Source: Salinibius halmophilus (GTDB taxonomy: Bacteria; Pseudomonadota; Gammaproteobacteria; Pseudomonadales; Natronospirillaceae). From it: a DNA stretch of 64,000 nt. The stretch covers positions 1 to 64,000 of the forward strand of contig NZ_QPEP01000006.1 of assembly GCF_003577475.1 (NCBI RefSeq), in the 5' to 3' direction. Both the position numbers and the translations under genes were made by a program. The notes beneath the pieces are model-generated. The model was not told the DNA's origin and did not search any database. It saw nothing but the letters and a program-made list of their open reading frames with translations. This document shows positions 7,571 to 15,625 of the stretch, one piece after another; the stretch's first letter is position 1, and each line of letters begins with the position of its first letter.

Positions 7571-8353
7571 TTAAGCTTTGCGCTTTATTGCAGCCGAGCC
7601 AATAAAACCTATTAACGCTGCTACCACAACACTTGGGCCCACTGGCAGCGCCCACCACCATGAACCTGCCATGCCAGCAAGGCCAGCCAATAAACCAAAT
7701 GTTAACGCCAGCAATAACATTTGCTCTGGTGTGCGCGACCATATTCTCGCCGTGGCAGCAGGCGTGATCAGTAGTGCCGTCATCAGCAACACGCCAACAG
7801 CCTGTATGCCAACCGCCACCGTGATCGCTAGCAGGCTAACCAGTAGCACTTCAAGGCGTTTAACCGGCAAGCCTTCGGCGCAGGCAAGGTCGCGGTCAAC
7901 GGTAATAGCAAGTAGGGGCTGCCAGAACCGCCAAAGTATTAGGCCGATGGCAATCGTTAGCGGTGCTAACAGCAATAAGTCCCCTAAGCTTACTGCTAAT
8001 AAGTCGCCAAACAGCAGTGCATCCAAGTCTAGCTGTGTGGGCATTACCCAAGCGAGTAGCAAGCCTATTGCAAGTGAGCCATGCGATAAAATGCCCAGAA
8101 TGCTGTCTTGGCCAACCCAGTTTCGCTTGCTAAGCAATAGCAGCAAAATGGCGATAAAAATACCTAATACGCTCGCGGCAAGTGCCACTGGTAGGTTAGC
8201 CATTAGTGCTAAGGACGCGCCAAGTAAACCAGCATGGGCGAGGGTGTCACCAAAGTAGGCCATACGCCGCCACACGACGAAACAGCCCAAAGGTGCCGAC
8301 AGTAATATCACGACTATCAACGCCGCGAGTGCCGTGAGGAAAAGGCTTGTCAT
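7571..8353 (-). CDS. znuB: Zinc ABC transporter permease ZnuB
   Basis: 260 residues with about eight membrane helices and the ABC-3 family signatures 'AYFGDTLAHAGLLG' near residue 32 and 'LLITPAATARIWS' near residue 192. It forms the inner-membrane channel of ZnuABC, fed by ZnuA and driven by ZnuC. Its start codon overlaps the znuC stop, so the two are translationally coupled. The reading order is znuC-znuB, transcribed away from znuA. Confidence 0.95.
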   Translation of the reverse strand: MTSLFLTALAALIVVILLSAPLGCFVVWRRMAYFGDTLAHAGLLGASLALMANLPVALAASVLGIFIAILLLLLSKRNWVGQDSILGILSHGSLAIGLLLAWVMPTQLDLDALLFGDLLAVSLGDLLLLAPLTIAIGLILWRFWQPLLAITVDRDLACAEGLPVKRLEVLLVSLLAITVAVGIQAVGVLLMTALLITPAATARIWSRTPEQMLLLALTFGLLAGLAGMAGSWWWALPVGPSVVVAALIGFIGSAAIKRKA

Positions 8354-9078
8354 CAGTGCTGCCCTCCACAGTCGTGATCATGGTCGTGATCGTGCACATA
8401 AACGCCTAGCGCCTGCGCCTCGCGTTTGCCAAACAAACTGACATATTCTGGATGGTCGCTTACTTGATCTGGGTGGCCATGGCAGCAAATATGGCCATTC
8501 ACACACAGCACGTTATCGCTGCTTGCCATCACGACGTGCAAGTCATGGGACACCATCAGCACAGCGCTCTTTAACTCGTCGCGCAATTGGCTGATCAGTT
8601 CATATAGTGCGGCTTCGCCGCGATAATCCACACCTTGCACCGGCTCATCTAGTACCAGCAGGTTGGGTTTTCGTACCGCTGCGCGAGCCAGTAACACTCG
8701 CTGTAGTTCGCCCCCAGACAGGTCTTGCACGGAATCTCGCCACAGATGCTCAACTTCGGTGCGAGCGAGCGCTATACGAGCATCTTTCTGGCTTACTTTG
8801 TGGTTTAACTGCATAAAGCGCCCAACGGTTAGCGGCAACGTTGGGTCGATTGCGAGTTTTTGTGGCATGTAACCAATATGCGTATCCGCTGCCAATTGAA
8901 TGCGGCCAGCAGTGGGTTGGTAAATACCCAAAGCCAAGCGCAAAATGGTGGATTTACCCGCGCCATTAGGGCCAATAATCGTCAGAATTTCTTCATTATT
9001 GAGGGAAAAGCTGATGTCTTGCACAGCCAAGGCTGAACCAAAACGATGTTGAACGTGCTCAAATTGCAATCTGGTCAT
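8353..9078 (-). CDS. znuC: Zinc ABC transporter ATP-binding protein ZnuC
   Basis: 241 residues with Walker A GPNGAGKST, signature LSGGELQRV, Walker B LLVLDEPVQG and the switch His in MVSHDLH. The C terminus carries a His/Asp tail (HDHDHDHDCGGQH) expected to bind zinc, common in ZnuC and perhaps regulatory. It powers zinc import through ZnuB. Divergent from znuA over a 62-bp region that holds the Zur box, so both directions should be repressed together. Confidence 0.95.
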   Translation of the reverse strand: MTRLQFEHVQHRFGSALAVQDISFSLNNEEILTIIGPNGAGKSTILRLALGIYQPTAGRIQLAADTHIGYMPQKLAIDPTLPLTVGRFMQLNHKVSQKDARIALARTEVEHLWRDSVQDLSGGELQRVLLARAAVRKPNLLVLDEPVQGVDYRGEAALYELISQLRDELKSAVLMVSHDLHVVMASSDNVLCVNGHICCHGHPDQVSDHPEYVSLFGKREAQALGVYVHDHDHDHDCGGQH

Positions 9079-9093
9079 TCAAAAAATCATCTA

Positions 9094-9112
9094 AATGAAA
9101 TAATATAACATT
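9094..9112. promoter_or_regulatory. Zur box between znuC and znuA
   Basis: AATGAAATAATATAACATT matches the gammaproteobacterial Zur operator AATGTTATAATATAACATT at all but two positions. Its location in the short divergent promoter region of znuCB and znuA makes it the expected Zur target. Confidence 0.88.
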
Positions 9113-9140
9113 AAATTATCGAGCTTATTGGAGCATATTC

Positions 9141-10022
9141 GTGAAAACAAAGCTATTTCTGCTCGCGCTTTGCCTACCCTTGGTAGCGGCAGGATCTCCT
9201 CGTATTGTGACATCTATTGCGCCAATTCACAGCATAGTGAGTCAAATTGCCGAAGGTGTTAGCGAGCCACAACTGTTAGTTTCGCCAGAGCGCTCGCCAC
9301 ATGACTTTCAGCTTACGCCAACGCAGGCGCAGCAGATGATGCAAGCCGACTTAGTAATTTGGGTTGGTGATGGCGTAGAGGGCTTTATGCACCGTTTTGA
9401 GCGGCGCATTGATGCCAATGCCAAACTGCCTTTAGCGGGGAAAGTCGGTGAATTGCTAGCACTGCGTGATCATGGGCACGACCACGGTCATGATCATGGC
9501 GAATACGATCAGCATATTTGGTTAAGTGTTGAAAAAATGCAGCAAGTTGCCAAAGTCGTGGCTGAAAAACTAATTCGCATTGATGCTCAAAACCAGAGCC
9601 TGTACGAAGCAAATCTTGCGGCAACATTGGCCAAGCTCGCGCAATTAGATACCGATTTGTCGAGCAAGCTAGCCGACTACCAGGGGCAGCCTTATGTCGT
9701 TTTTCACGATGCCTACCAATATTTTGAACAAGCATACAACCTTGCTAGTGTTGCCGCTGTCATGTCGCCAAGTAGAGCGGGTAGCAGCTTGGCGCGCCAG
9801 TTCGAGTTACGCAAAATGCTTGCTGAGCAAAATGTTAGCTGCGTATTTAGTGAGCCTCAGTTTAGCGATCAGCAAGTTCAGCGCCTAGTAGGTAATAGCT
9901 ACACCGTTGCCGTACTGGACCCACTAGGGGCTGAGGTTGAACCAGGGAACAACCACTATACCCAGATGATGCATGCCATTGCAGATTCACTTGTAGAATG
10001 TTTAGGAGCAAACAATGAATAA
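9141..10022 (+). CDS. znuA: Periplasmic zinc-binding protein ZnuA
   Basis: 293 residues with an 18-residue signal peptide. Family zinc ligands are visible: His in 'SPERSPHDFQLTP', His in 'YDQHIWLS', His in 'VVFHDAYQYF' and the C-terminal acidic site. Between the first two lies a His-rich loop (DHGHDHGHDHGEYDQH, about residues 111-127), typical of ZnuA and thought to scavenge zinc. It delivers zinc to ZnuBC. The downstream zrgA-like gene overlaps its end by 8 bases, so the Zrg-like genes should be in the same Zur-controlled transcript. Confidence 0.95.
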   Translation: MKTKLFLLALCLPLVAAGSPRIVTSIAPIHSIVSQIAEGVSEPQLLVSPERSPHDFQLTPTQAQQMMQADLVIWVGDGVEGFMHRFERRIDANAKLPLAGKVGELLALRDHGHDHGHDHGEYDQHIWLSVEKMQQVAKVVAEKLIRIDAQNQSLYEANLAATLAKLAQLDTDLSSKLADYQGQPYVVFHDAYQYFEQAYNLASVAAVMSPSRAGSSLARQFELRKMLAEQNVSCVFSEPQFSDQQVQRLVGNSYTVAVLDPLGAEVEPGNNHYTQMMHAIADSLVECLGANNE

Positions 10023-10644
10023 GGCACTTTTATTAAGCGCTTTGCTAGCGATGCCATTAACTGCGATGGCAGACCACCATGGGCACGATGATCACGCCCA
10101 TGAAGCCCATGACGATCATGATCACAAAGAACACGATCATGACGAACACGATCACGACGACCATGATCACGACGACCATGATCACGACGAACACGATCAC
10201 GACCATGATCACGACCATGATCACGACCATGGCGCGTTAGGAGAGCATGTCCACGGGCATATCACGCTTGGATTGGCGCAAATGGGTGAAGAGGTTCAGA
10301 TAGAACTAACTGCACCGCTAAACTCGTTGGTGAGCTTTGAACATGAGCCAAAAACGGACGCTGAGCGTGACGCACTCGCATCAGCCGTTGCGGCGTTAGC
10401 TGCACCAAAGTTGCCAAATGGCTGTGAGTTGCAAGCCAATAGTGGCGAGTTAGTTGAGTTAGCAGGTGGTCATGGTGAGTGGCTTCACACTTGGCAATTC
10501 CACTGTCATGATCAGGTGGCAGAATTAAACGCTAAAGATCTAGTTGCCTCCTTATCGGCAGTCGAGCACGTAGACTTCTTCTGGCTCACCGATGCCGGAC
10601 AAGGCGAAATTCATGTTGAAGATGCAGGACACATTCACTGGTAA
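10015..10644 (+). CDS. zrgA: His-rich periplasmic protein, DUF2796/ZrgA-like
   Basis: 209 residues. A signal peptide (about 1-19) is followed by a region to about residue 83 made almost only of His, Asp and Glu (more than 20 His), then a folded DUF2796 domain beginning 'ITLGLAQMGEEVQIELTAP' and ending with DFFWLTDAGQGEIHVE. It is similar in layout to Vibrio cholerae ZrgA, part of a zinc import system (ZrgABCDE) that acts beside ZnuABC. Here it is translationally coupled to znuA and to the ATPase gene. A zinc-capture role is well supported by context but not proven. Confidence 0.82.
   Translation: MNKALLLSALLAMPLTAMADHHGHDDHAHEAHDDHDHKEHDHDEHDHDDHDHDDHDHDEHDHDHDHDHDHDHGALGEHVHGHITLGLAQMGEEVQIELTAPLNSLVSFEHEPKTDAERDALASAVAALAAPKLPNGCELQANSGELVELAGGHGEWLHTWQFHCHDQVAELNAKDLVASLSAVEHVDFFWLTDAGQGEIHVEDAGHIHW
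10086..10230 (+). repeat. Coding tandem repeat in zrgA
   Basis: Imperfect units built from GATCACGACGACCAT and GATCACGACCAT repeat through the His/Asp region. Such runs can change length by slippage while keeping the frame, because the unit lengths are multiples of three. Confidence 0.8.
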
Positions 10645-11306
10645 TGAACGTACTTGAGGTCGAACAGCTGCGCCACTACTGGGACGATGGCGTAGAGGTG
10701 CTTGATATTGAGTCATTAGTGCTGGCGCAAGGCGAAAAACTCTTGTTAACCGGCGCTAGTGGCTCTGGAAAAAGCACCCTGCTCAATATTATTGCGGGCT
10801 TGTTAGCGCCCAATTCTGGCAAGGTGTTTTTTCAAGGCGAGTTGACCTCAGGCCTAGCGCCTAGCAAACGTGACGCCTTGCGTGCTAGTCAAATGGGCAT
10901 TATTTATCAGCAACTCAACCTGCTGCCTTACCTTAATGCGCTCGACAATGTTCGCACCACACTCGCAGTGAGTGGCCGGCGCGAAAGCCAAACGCCAGAA
11001 ACGCTATTATCTAACTTAGGCATCGATGCTGCACTGCAGCGCAAGCCCGTTACCAAACTTAGCCTAGGGCAGAAGCAACGGGTTGCCATAGCGCGCGCTC
11101 TGATCGCTCAGCCAAGTTTAATTTTGGCTGATGAACCGACAGCAAGCCTAGACAAGCATAACCGCGACAATTTTATGCAATTATTAATGGCCCAGTTGGC
11201 TGACTCGGATAGTGCTTTGCTTATGGTGAGTCACGACCCTGCCATTGCTGAAATGGGGTTTGATCGAGTGGTTAGCTTGGCGGAGGTGAACCGTGTTTTG
11301 GCTTAA
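10644..11306 (+). CDS. ABC transporter ATPase (LolD/MacB type), Zrg-like system
   Basis: 220 residues with Walker A TGASGSGKST, Q-loop 'IIYQQLNLLPYL', signature LSLGQKQRVAIARAL and Walker B LILADEPTASLD. LolD/MacB-type ATPases work with FtsX-like permeases, which is exactly the next gene. The start codon overlaps the zrgA stop (TAATG) and the permease GTG start lies 14 bases inside its end. Function is inferred from the operon: energising an FtsX-type permease in a Zur-linked cluster. Confidence 0.87.
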   Translation: MNVLEVEQLRHYWDDGVEVLDIESLVLAQGEKLLLTGASGSGKSTLLNIIAGLLAPNSGKVFFQGELTSGLAPSKRDALRASQMGIIYQQLNLLPYLNALDNVRTTLAVSGRRESQTPETLLSNLGIDAALQRKPVTKLSLGQKQRVAIARALIAQPSLILADEPTASLDKHNRDNFMQLLMAQLADSDSALLMVSHDPAIAEMGFDRVVSLAEVNRVLA

Positions 11307-12516
11307 ATTAAGCTGGGCAAGCCTTTGGCATCGCCGAGCGATGTCGATTGTTTCTTTGCTTGCACTCACAGTAACGATTGGTTTGTGGTTATCCGTTGAA
11401 CAAGTCAGAGTGCAAAGCAAAGCGCACTTTAGCCAAGCCATTTCTGGCACGGATATGATTGTTGGCGCCAAAGGTGGTGAAATAAATTTGCTGCTCTACA
11501 GCGTGTTTCATATGGGCGAGCCAATTAGTGACATTCGCTGGCAAACAGTTGAGGCACTACGCGAGCGCGACGAAGTGGCTTGGGTGGTGCCTATTGCTTT
11601 GGGTGATAGTCATCGGGGCTTTCGTGTTGTCGGCACCGAACCAGAGTTCTTTCAGCGCTATCAATTCCGCCAAGGGCAGCCTTTAAACTTTAATGTTGGT
11701 GCTGCGTTTGCTGGGGTTAACGATGTAGTAGTGGGCGCGCAAGTAGCCAAGCGGTTGGGTTACTCAATAGGGGATCAACTCACCATTACTCACGGTTTAC
11801 AAGCCATGGCAATGGCTGAGCACGACGAACATCCATTTACCATTACCGGTATTCTGGCGCCGACCGGCACACCAGTTGACCAAGCCTTGTATGTATCACT
11901 GGAAGCACTGCATCAAATTCATGCCAACTGGCAGCTGGGTTCCATGGTACCTGGCTCTAATGTATTAGGACGCTTTCAACCTAAAACAGTTACCGCAGCA
12001 TTCGTTGGACTTGAGCGTCGAACACTCGTATTTCGTTTGCAGCGCTGGATCCAAAACTACCGCACAGAGCCAATACAGGGCATTTTGCCAGGCGTGGCGC
12101 TTACTCGCCTATGGCAGATGCATGCCATTAGTGAACAAGCGCTACGTTTAATCGCTGGTTTGGTTGTGCTGTGTGGTTTGCTTGTGCTGCTGGCGCAAAA
12201 TATGGCCAACGTTTTGTTACGGCAAGAAGAATACCGCTTGCTGAGGCTAACTGGCATGCGCCATTGGCGAATTGTGCTCTTGGTATGTACCGAAAACGCC
12301 ATGATTACCACCTTTGCTAGTTTGCTATCTGTGTTGGTGGTCATGCTTGTTGGTGAGTTGTTACATGAATGGGTATTAAGTGAGTTTGGCATTTGGTTCA
12401 GTATACTAGTGCCAACATTGTGGCAATGGTTGGCACTGCTAGGCTTAGTAGTGATGAGTGCCTTGCTGCCCGTCATTCCTATGTGGCAACACCGGAGCAA
12501 AGATCAACATGGTTAA
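11293..12516 (+). CDS. FtsX/MacB-type ABC permease, Zrg-like system
   Basis: 407 residues starting at GTG (GGAGG lies 7 bases upstream). One membrane helix near the N terminus (about 19-36), a large periplasmic MacB_PCD-like domain (about 50-270; 'GTDMIVGAKGGEINLLLYSVFHMG' begins it), then three helices at roughly 280-400. It pairs with the preceding ATPase. In Vibrio the comparable permease belongs to the ZrgABCDE zinc importer; this fits the Zur context. Alternative: a general lipoprotein or peptide exporter, less likely given coupling to znuA-zrgA. Confidence 0.82.
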   Translation: MFWLKLSWASLWHRRAMSIVSLLALTVTIGLWLSVEQVRVQSKAHFSQAISGTDMIVGAKGGEINLLLYSVFHMGEPISDIRWQTVEALRERDEVAWVVPIALGDSHRGFRVVGTEPEFFQRYQFRQGQPLNFNVGAAFAGVNDVVVGAQVAKRLGYSIGDQLTITHGLQAMAMAEHDEHPFTITGILAPTGTPVDQALYVSLEALHQIHANWQLGSMVPGSNVLGRFQPKTVTAAFVGLERRTLVFRLQRWIQNYRTEPIQGILPGVALTRLWQMHAISEQALRLIAGLVVLCGLLVLLAQNMANVLLRQEEYRLLRLTGMRHWRIVLLVCTENAMITTFASLLSVLVVMLVGELLHEWVLSEFGIWFSILVPTLWQWLALLGLVVMSALLPVIPMWQHRSKDQHG

Positions 12517-13144
12517 AGCGCGTATTATACTGCTGAGTTTGCTGTGCCTCTCAGGCTGGTCATTGGCTGAACTCAGTGACTCTGAACTCGCCGTTGAGCC
12601 CAATGCACAGCAAACCGCACCGAATACAACCGGTGCGGTATCAGAGAGCTTTAATGAAGACCCAGATGCTTATCGGGAGTTAGACTGGTTAGAACTTGTA
12701 CCCGATGACTACAGTTTCGATAAATTGTTCGACATGGTGCAAGAGAAGTTTCCAGACGTTGACTTCATGGTATTGTCGGATGATGACGATAGGGCTATTC
12801 AAGCGCTCGATTACTTGCGACAATTAACCGACCAAGCCCCAGCCCGCACCGATATGGATGGTCAGCGTGTGCGAGTGCCTGGGTTTATTGTGCCGCTCGA
12901 TCCTGAGGGCGAGGCAATAAAAAACTTTTTGCTCGTTCCGTATTACGGGGCATGCATCCATACACCACCACCACCGGCAAATCAGGTGATTGTGGTACGT
13001 TCCCCAGAACCCTATGAACAGGCCGACTTGTTCGCGCCCGTGTGGGTAAATGGCAGCATTTCCGCCGTACGCTATGAAGGTGACCTAGCGGCCGCTGGTT
13101 ATGAGTTAGAAGCCGATCTGGTGGAACCATACGAGTATTTTTAA
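12509..13144 (+). CDS. DUF3299 secreted protein, Zrg-like system
   Basis: 211 residues from the ATG at 12509, chosen because it begins a clean signal peptide (VKARIILLSLLCLSGWSLA) and overlaps the permease stop by 8 bases. The DUF3299 core is seen in 'RVRVPGFIVPLDPEGE' and 'VPYYGACIHTPPPPANQ', whose Cys and His suggest a metal or redox site. Last gene of the znuA-zrgA-ATPase-permease cluster. DUF3299 proteins often accompany such FtsX-type systems; the exact role is unknown. Confidence 0.8.
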   Translation: MVKARIILLSLLCLSGWSLAELSDSELAVEPNAQQTAPNTTGAVSESFNEDPDAYRELDWLELVPDDYSFDKLFDMVQEKFPDVDFMVLSDDDDRAIQALDYLRQLTDQAPARTDMDGQRVRVPGFIVPLDPEGEAIKNFLLVPYYGACIHTPPPPANQVIVVRSPEPYEQADLFAPVWVNGSISAVRYEGDLAAAGYELEADLVEPYEYF

Positions 13145-13249
13145 GCGCAGTGCGATGGCTGATCATTAGCAAAACACTGTGTAAAAAGTGCTCAAACGCG
13201 GAAATTATTGGGTTTATATCAAATTTCGCTGAAAAATTAGCCAATTCGC

Positions 13250-13277
13250 TTGAGTTTTTTAGCCATTCTGGTATAAA
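13250..13277 (+). promoter_or_regulatory. Putative rpmBG promoter
   Basis: TTGAGT (13250-13255) and TATAAA (13272-13277) are 16 bases apart, about 145 bases before rpmB. The long leader would contain inverted segments such as CCAGCGC..GGCTCTGG, which may fold, but I recognise no known ribosomal-protein leader. The whole 13145-13422 gap holds no gene. Confidence 0.45.
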
Positions 13278-13422
13278 TCGCGTTCCTTGAAACCGGGCGG
13301 GTCCCAGATAATCTGGTATACGCCATGATCCAGCGCTAATTTTTATTGGCTCTGGGCGTGGACCTCCCTGAATTAATTATTCGTAGAACCTAGGTCACCG
13401 AATACTCGGAGGCGAGAAAAAC

Positions 13423-13659
13423 ATGTCTAGAGTCTGTCAAGTTACTGGCAAGCGTCCTGTAACCGGAAATAATGTTTCTCACTCAAAAGTTGCGACTCGT
13501 CGTCGCTTTCTGCCTAACCTGCAGTCACACCGCTTTTGGGTTGAGTCTGAAAAACGTTTTGTAAAACTGCGTGTTTCAACGAAAGGCATGCGCATCATCG
13601 ATAAGAAAGGTATCGAAGCTGTGCTAGCTGATCTGCGTGCTCGCGGTGAGAAATTCTAA
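13423..13659 (+). CDS. rpmB: 50S ribosomal protein L28
   Basis: 78 residues, the normal length. '[21 protein letters not shown]' and '[17 protein letters not shown]' are hallmark L28 sequences. It is a component of the large subunit. The ribosome site is CGGAGGCGAG and rpmG follows after 11 bases, the usual rpmB-rpmG operon. Confidence 0.98.
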   Translation: MSRVCQVTGKRPVTGNNVSHSKVATRRRFLPNLQSHRFWVESEKRFVKLRVSTKGMRIIDKKGIEAVLADLRARGEKF

Positions 13660-13670
13660 GGAGATAACCT

Positions 13671-13829
13671 ATGCCACGCGATAAGATCAAACTTGTTTCT
13701 ACTGCCGGTACTGGTTACTTCTACACGACCGACAAGAACAAGCGTACTACGCCAGACAAACTGGTAATGAAAAAGTACGACCCAAAAGTGCGCAAGCACG
13801 TTGAGTTCAAAGAAGCTAAAATCAAGTAA
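13671..13829 (+). CDS. rpmG: 50S ribosomal protein L33
   Basis: 52 residues: starts [15 protein letters not shown] and ends [14 protein letters not shown] lies 8 bases upstream. It has no Cys, so it is the zinc-free (C-minus) form of L33. In some bacteria the zinc-binding forms are exchanged for this type under zinc limitation; here the gene has no visible Zur box and is the ordinary rpmBG partner. Confidence 0.97.
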   Translation: MPRDKIKLVSTAGTGYFYTTDKNKRTTPDKLVMKKYDPKVRKHVEFKEAKIK

Positions 13830-13845
13830 TTGATTCACTTCTTAC

Positions 13846-13872
13846 AAAAGCCCAGTTTAACTGGGCTTTTTT
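13846..13872 (+). terminator. rpmBG terminator
   Basis: AGCCCAG (13849-13855) pairs with CTGGGCT (13861-13867) around TTTAA and is followed by a T run, 20 bases after the rpmG stop. Confidence 0.95.
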
Positions 13873-13897
13873 GTGCCTAAAATATAATGGTAAGTCG

Positions 13898-14054
13898 CCA
13901 ATGCCATTTGCTTAAAAGTTTTGGCGTCCACGGAACTCGCCATTCGACACGGCGCAGGTACGTCCCTGTAGCCTCGACACCCGCTCCCTGCGGGTGACGG
14001 TCTCTTGGCAAGCACCGTGAACACCAAGCTTTTTTCTTAAGTTAATGGCATTGG
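13898..14054. repeat. Long imperfect hairpin element, copy 1, with 8-bp flanking repeats
   Basis: The ends CCAATGCCATT and AATGGCATTGG are exact inverted repeats. Inside, the arms continue pairing through CACGG..CTCGCCA (13929-13942) with TGGCAAG..CCGTG (14006-14019), then a central hairpin CACCCGC/GCGGGTG (13978-13996). GTAAGTCG directly flanks both sides (13890-13897 and 14055-14062), like a target-site duplication of a MITE. A relative lies at 58624-58891 with compensating changes in the stem. It contains no credible gene. Confidence 0.8.
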
Positions 14055-14061
14055 GTAAGTC

Positions 14062-14096
14062 GTAGGTTTTACGAAGCATTGCTTCGGGAAACAAGT
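14062..14096. repeat. REP-like element, GTTTCCC family, reverse copy
   Basis: Reads GTAGGTTTTACGAAGC..GCTTCGGGAAACAAGT, the reverse complement of the form seen at 366-400. CGAAGC/GCTTCG forms a perfect hairpin. It abuts the preceding hairpin element. Confidence 0.65.
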
Positions 14097-14124
14097 CAAT
14101 CATTAAAGATTCAAGGACCCAAGC

Positions 14125-14829
14125 TTGTACGCTAGTGTCTCGGCTGAATTCATTATTCCAGCGCTAAAACGTGGCTTGCTGCCTCTGCAAACGGCCTCAG
14201 ACTTCAACTGGCCTTGGTTGCAAGACGAAGCCTGGGTCGAATCTAAAAGTGAGCAAGAAGCGCTTTGGGCGGCCTATAGCGCCTTGCCAGACATTGCCAA
14301 GGCGGTCTTGAGTTTTGATGCATTTGTTGCCAAAGCAACACCCGAGCAAATTGCAGCAGGTATGCGTGTTGCAAATCAAAAAGGGCAACAGGCGGCGGGC
14401 ATGATTATGCCTTCGCAAGTTGCGGCACTACGGCTCTTGCCAAGTGTTGATCATATTGCCTGGCCGGATCAACAAGTTGCGCTCACTATTTCGCCAAAAT
14501 TTTTAAAAAGCATTGCAGCAAGCCAAATAGCACCCGTGCAATATGGTGCTCAAGCTAAGGGTAAGTATGTAGGCTGGCAGCAAATGCCAACGGCGTATGC
14601 TAGTCAGCATGAGGTGCGTTGGCTGGCGCCAAAAACTGCCTGCACGGCACACAATCATCGTTATTGGTTGAAGTTATCCAAACAAGCGCTGAGCAAAATA
14701 GCGGTACAGGCAGGCAGCAGTGTTAGCCGTGAGTTGGCTGAACTGATAAAGATGGATCAACGTTATCGGCAAGTTCAGCTACAACAAGTACAATTTGATA
14801 CTAAATCCTTCAGTTATCAATTGTTATGA
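14125..14829 (+). CDS. Hypothetical protein upstream of cysZ
   Basis: 234 residues from a TTG start, chosen because AAGGAC lies 7 bases before it and no ATG or GTG is available nearby. I recognise no family. The protein is soluble-looking, Ala/Gln-rich, without a signal peptide or membrane helix; an Ala-rich helical middle (about 60-100) precedes a mixed C-terminal part. Its stop overlaps the cysZ-like start by 4 bases (ATGA), so the two are probably translated together. Confidence 0.7.
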   Translation: MYASVSAEFIIPALKRGLLPLQTASDFNWPWLQDEAWVESKSEQEALWAAYSALPDIAKAVLSFDAFVAKATPEQIAAGMRVANQKGQQAAGMIMPSQVAALRLLPSVDHIAWPDQQVALTISPKFLKSIAASQIAPVQYGAQAKGKYVGWQQMPTAYASQHEVRWLAPKTACTAHNHRYWLKLSKQALSKIAVQAGSSVSRELAELIKMDQRYRQVQLQQVQFDTKSFSYQLL

Positions 14830-15599
14830 CAAACCTTCAGCATGCGGCAAGCGGCCCTGTACTGTGGCTACGTGGTCTTAAGATTGCCCTAACACCAGCT
14901 TATTTGCCCTTTATTGCCATTCCTTTATTGATTAACGTACTAACGCTTGGCATGGGCTCTATTTGGTCATGGCGAGTGTTAAATCGGCTATGGGAAACCT
15001 TTGTTGTAAGTTGGCTTGCCGAGTACTTGCCATCCTGGGCGCTCACTATTATTGATGCGCTGGGCATCCTTGCCGCCATAGTGATTATCCTGCCTGTGTT
15101 GTATTTGGCGTTTGGCTGGTTAGCGAGCTTTTTATGTTCACCGTTTAATGGCTTTTTAGCCGAGAAGATCACGCAATCAAGGCGTGGTTTTATCAACCCA
15201 GTCACTTGGAACCTTGCTGAACTATGGGCACTAACAGTGCGCACACTTATGCGAGAGCTGCGGCGTTTATCTTATTGGTTACCGCGCGCTTTGCTTATCT
15301 GGCTAGTTGGTTGGGTGCCTGGTATGCAGATTTTTATGCCTTTAATTTGGTTTGTTTTTGCCTCGTGGATGGCTGCGTTGACCTTTATTGATTATGCCGC
15401 CGACAATGATGGCTTAACGTTTGACCAAACGCGCGCACAGCTCGCGACACAACGCTGGCAAGCATTAAGCTTTGGCGCTGTGGCGGTCGTTTGTGCCATG
15501 GTGCCCGTCATGAACTTTTTATTTATTCCCATCACCGTAGCAGGTGGCACATTATTTTGGATTGAACGACTAGCACCGCAAAAAACCAACTACGCTTAG
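14826..15599 (+). CDS. cysZ: CysZ-like sulfate permease / EI24 family protein
   Basis: 257 residues with long hydrophobic regions around 20-42, 65-105 and 150-185, plus a C-terminal hydrophobic hairpin near 215-240. The start 'GLKIALTPAYLPFIAIPLLINVL' and 'GWLASFLCSPFNGFLAEKI' are typical of CysZ/EI24 proteins. CysZ imports sulfate for cysteine synthesis in enterobacteria. No cys genes are adjacent here, so the substrate is inferred from family only. Confidence 0.82.
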   Translation: MTNLQHAASGPVLWLRGLKIALTPAYLPFIAIPLLINVLTLGMGSIWSWRVLNRLWETFVVSWLAEYLPSWALTIIDALGILAAIVIILPVLYLAFGWLASFLCSPFNGFLAEKITQSRRGFINPVTWNLAELWALTVRTLMRELRRLSYWLPRALLIWLVGWVPGMQIFMPLIWFVFASWMAALTFIDYAADNDGLTFDQTRAQLATQRWQALSFGAVAVVCAMVPVMNFLFIPITVAGGTLFWIERLAPQKTNYA

Positions 15600-15625
15600 T
15601 AGATAGGCAATAGGTTGGAGTAAGT

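Noticed and set aside
13290-13422. Ribosomal-protein leader or riboswitch before rpmB
   Set aside because: Some pairing segments exist but match no leader or riboswitch that I know.
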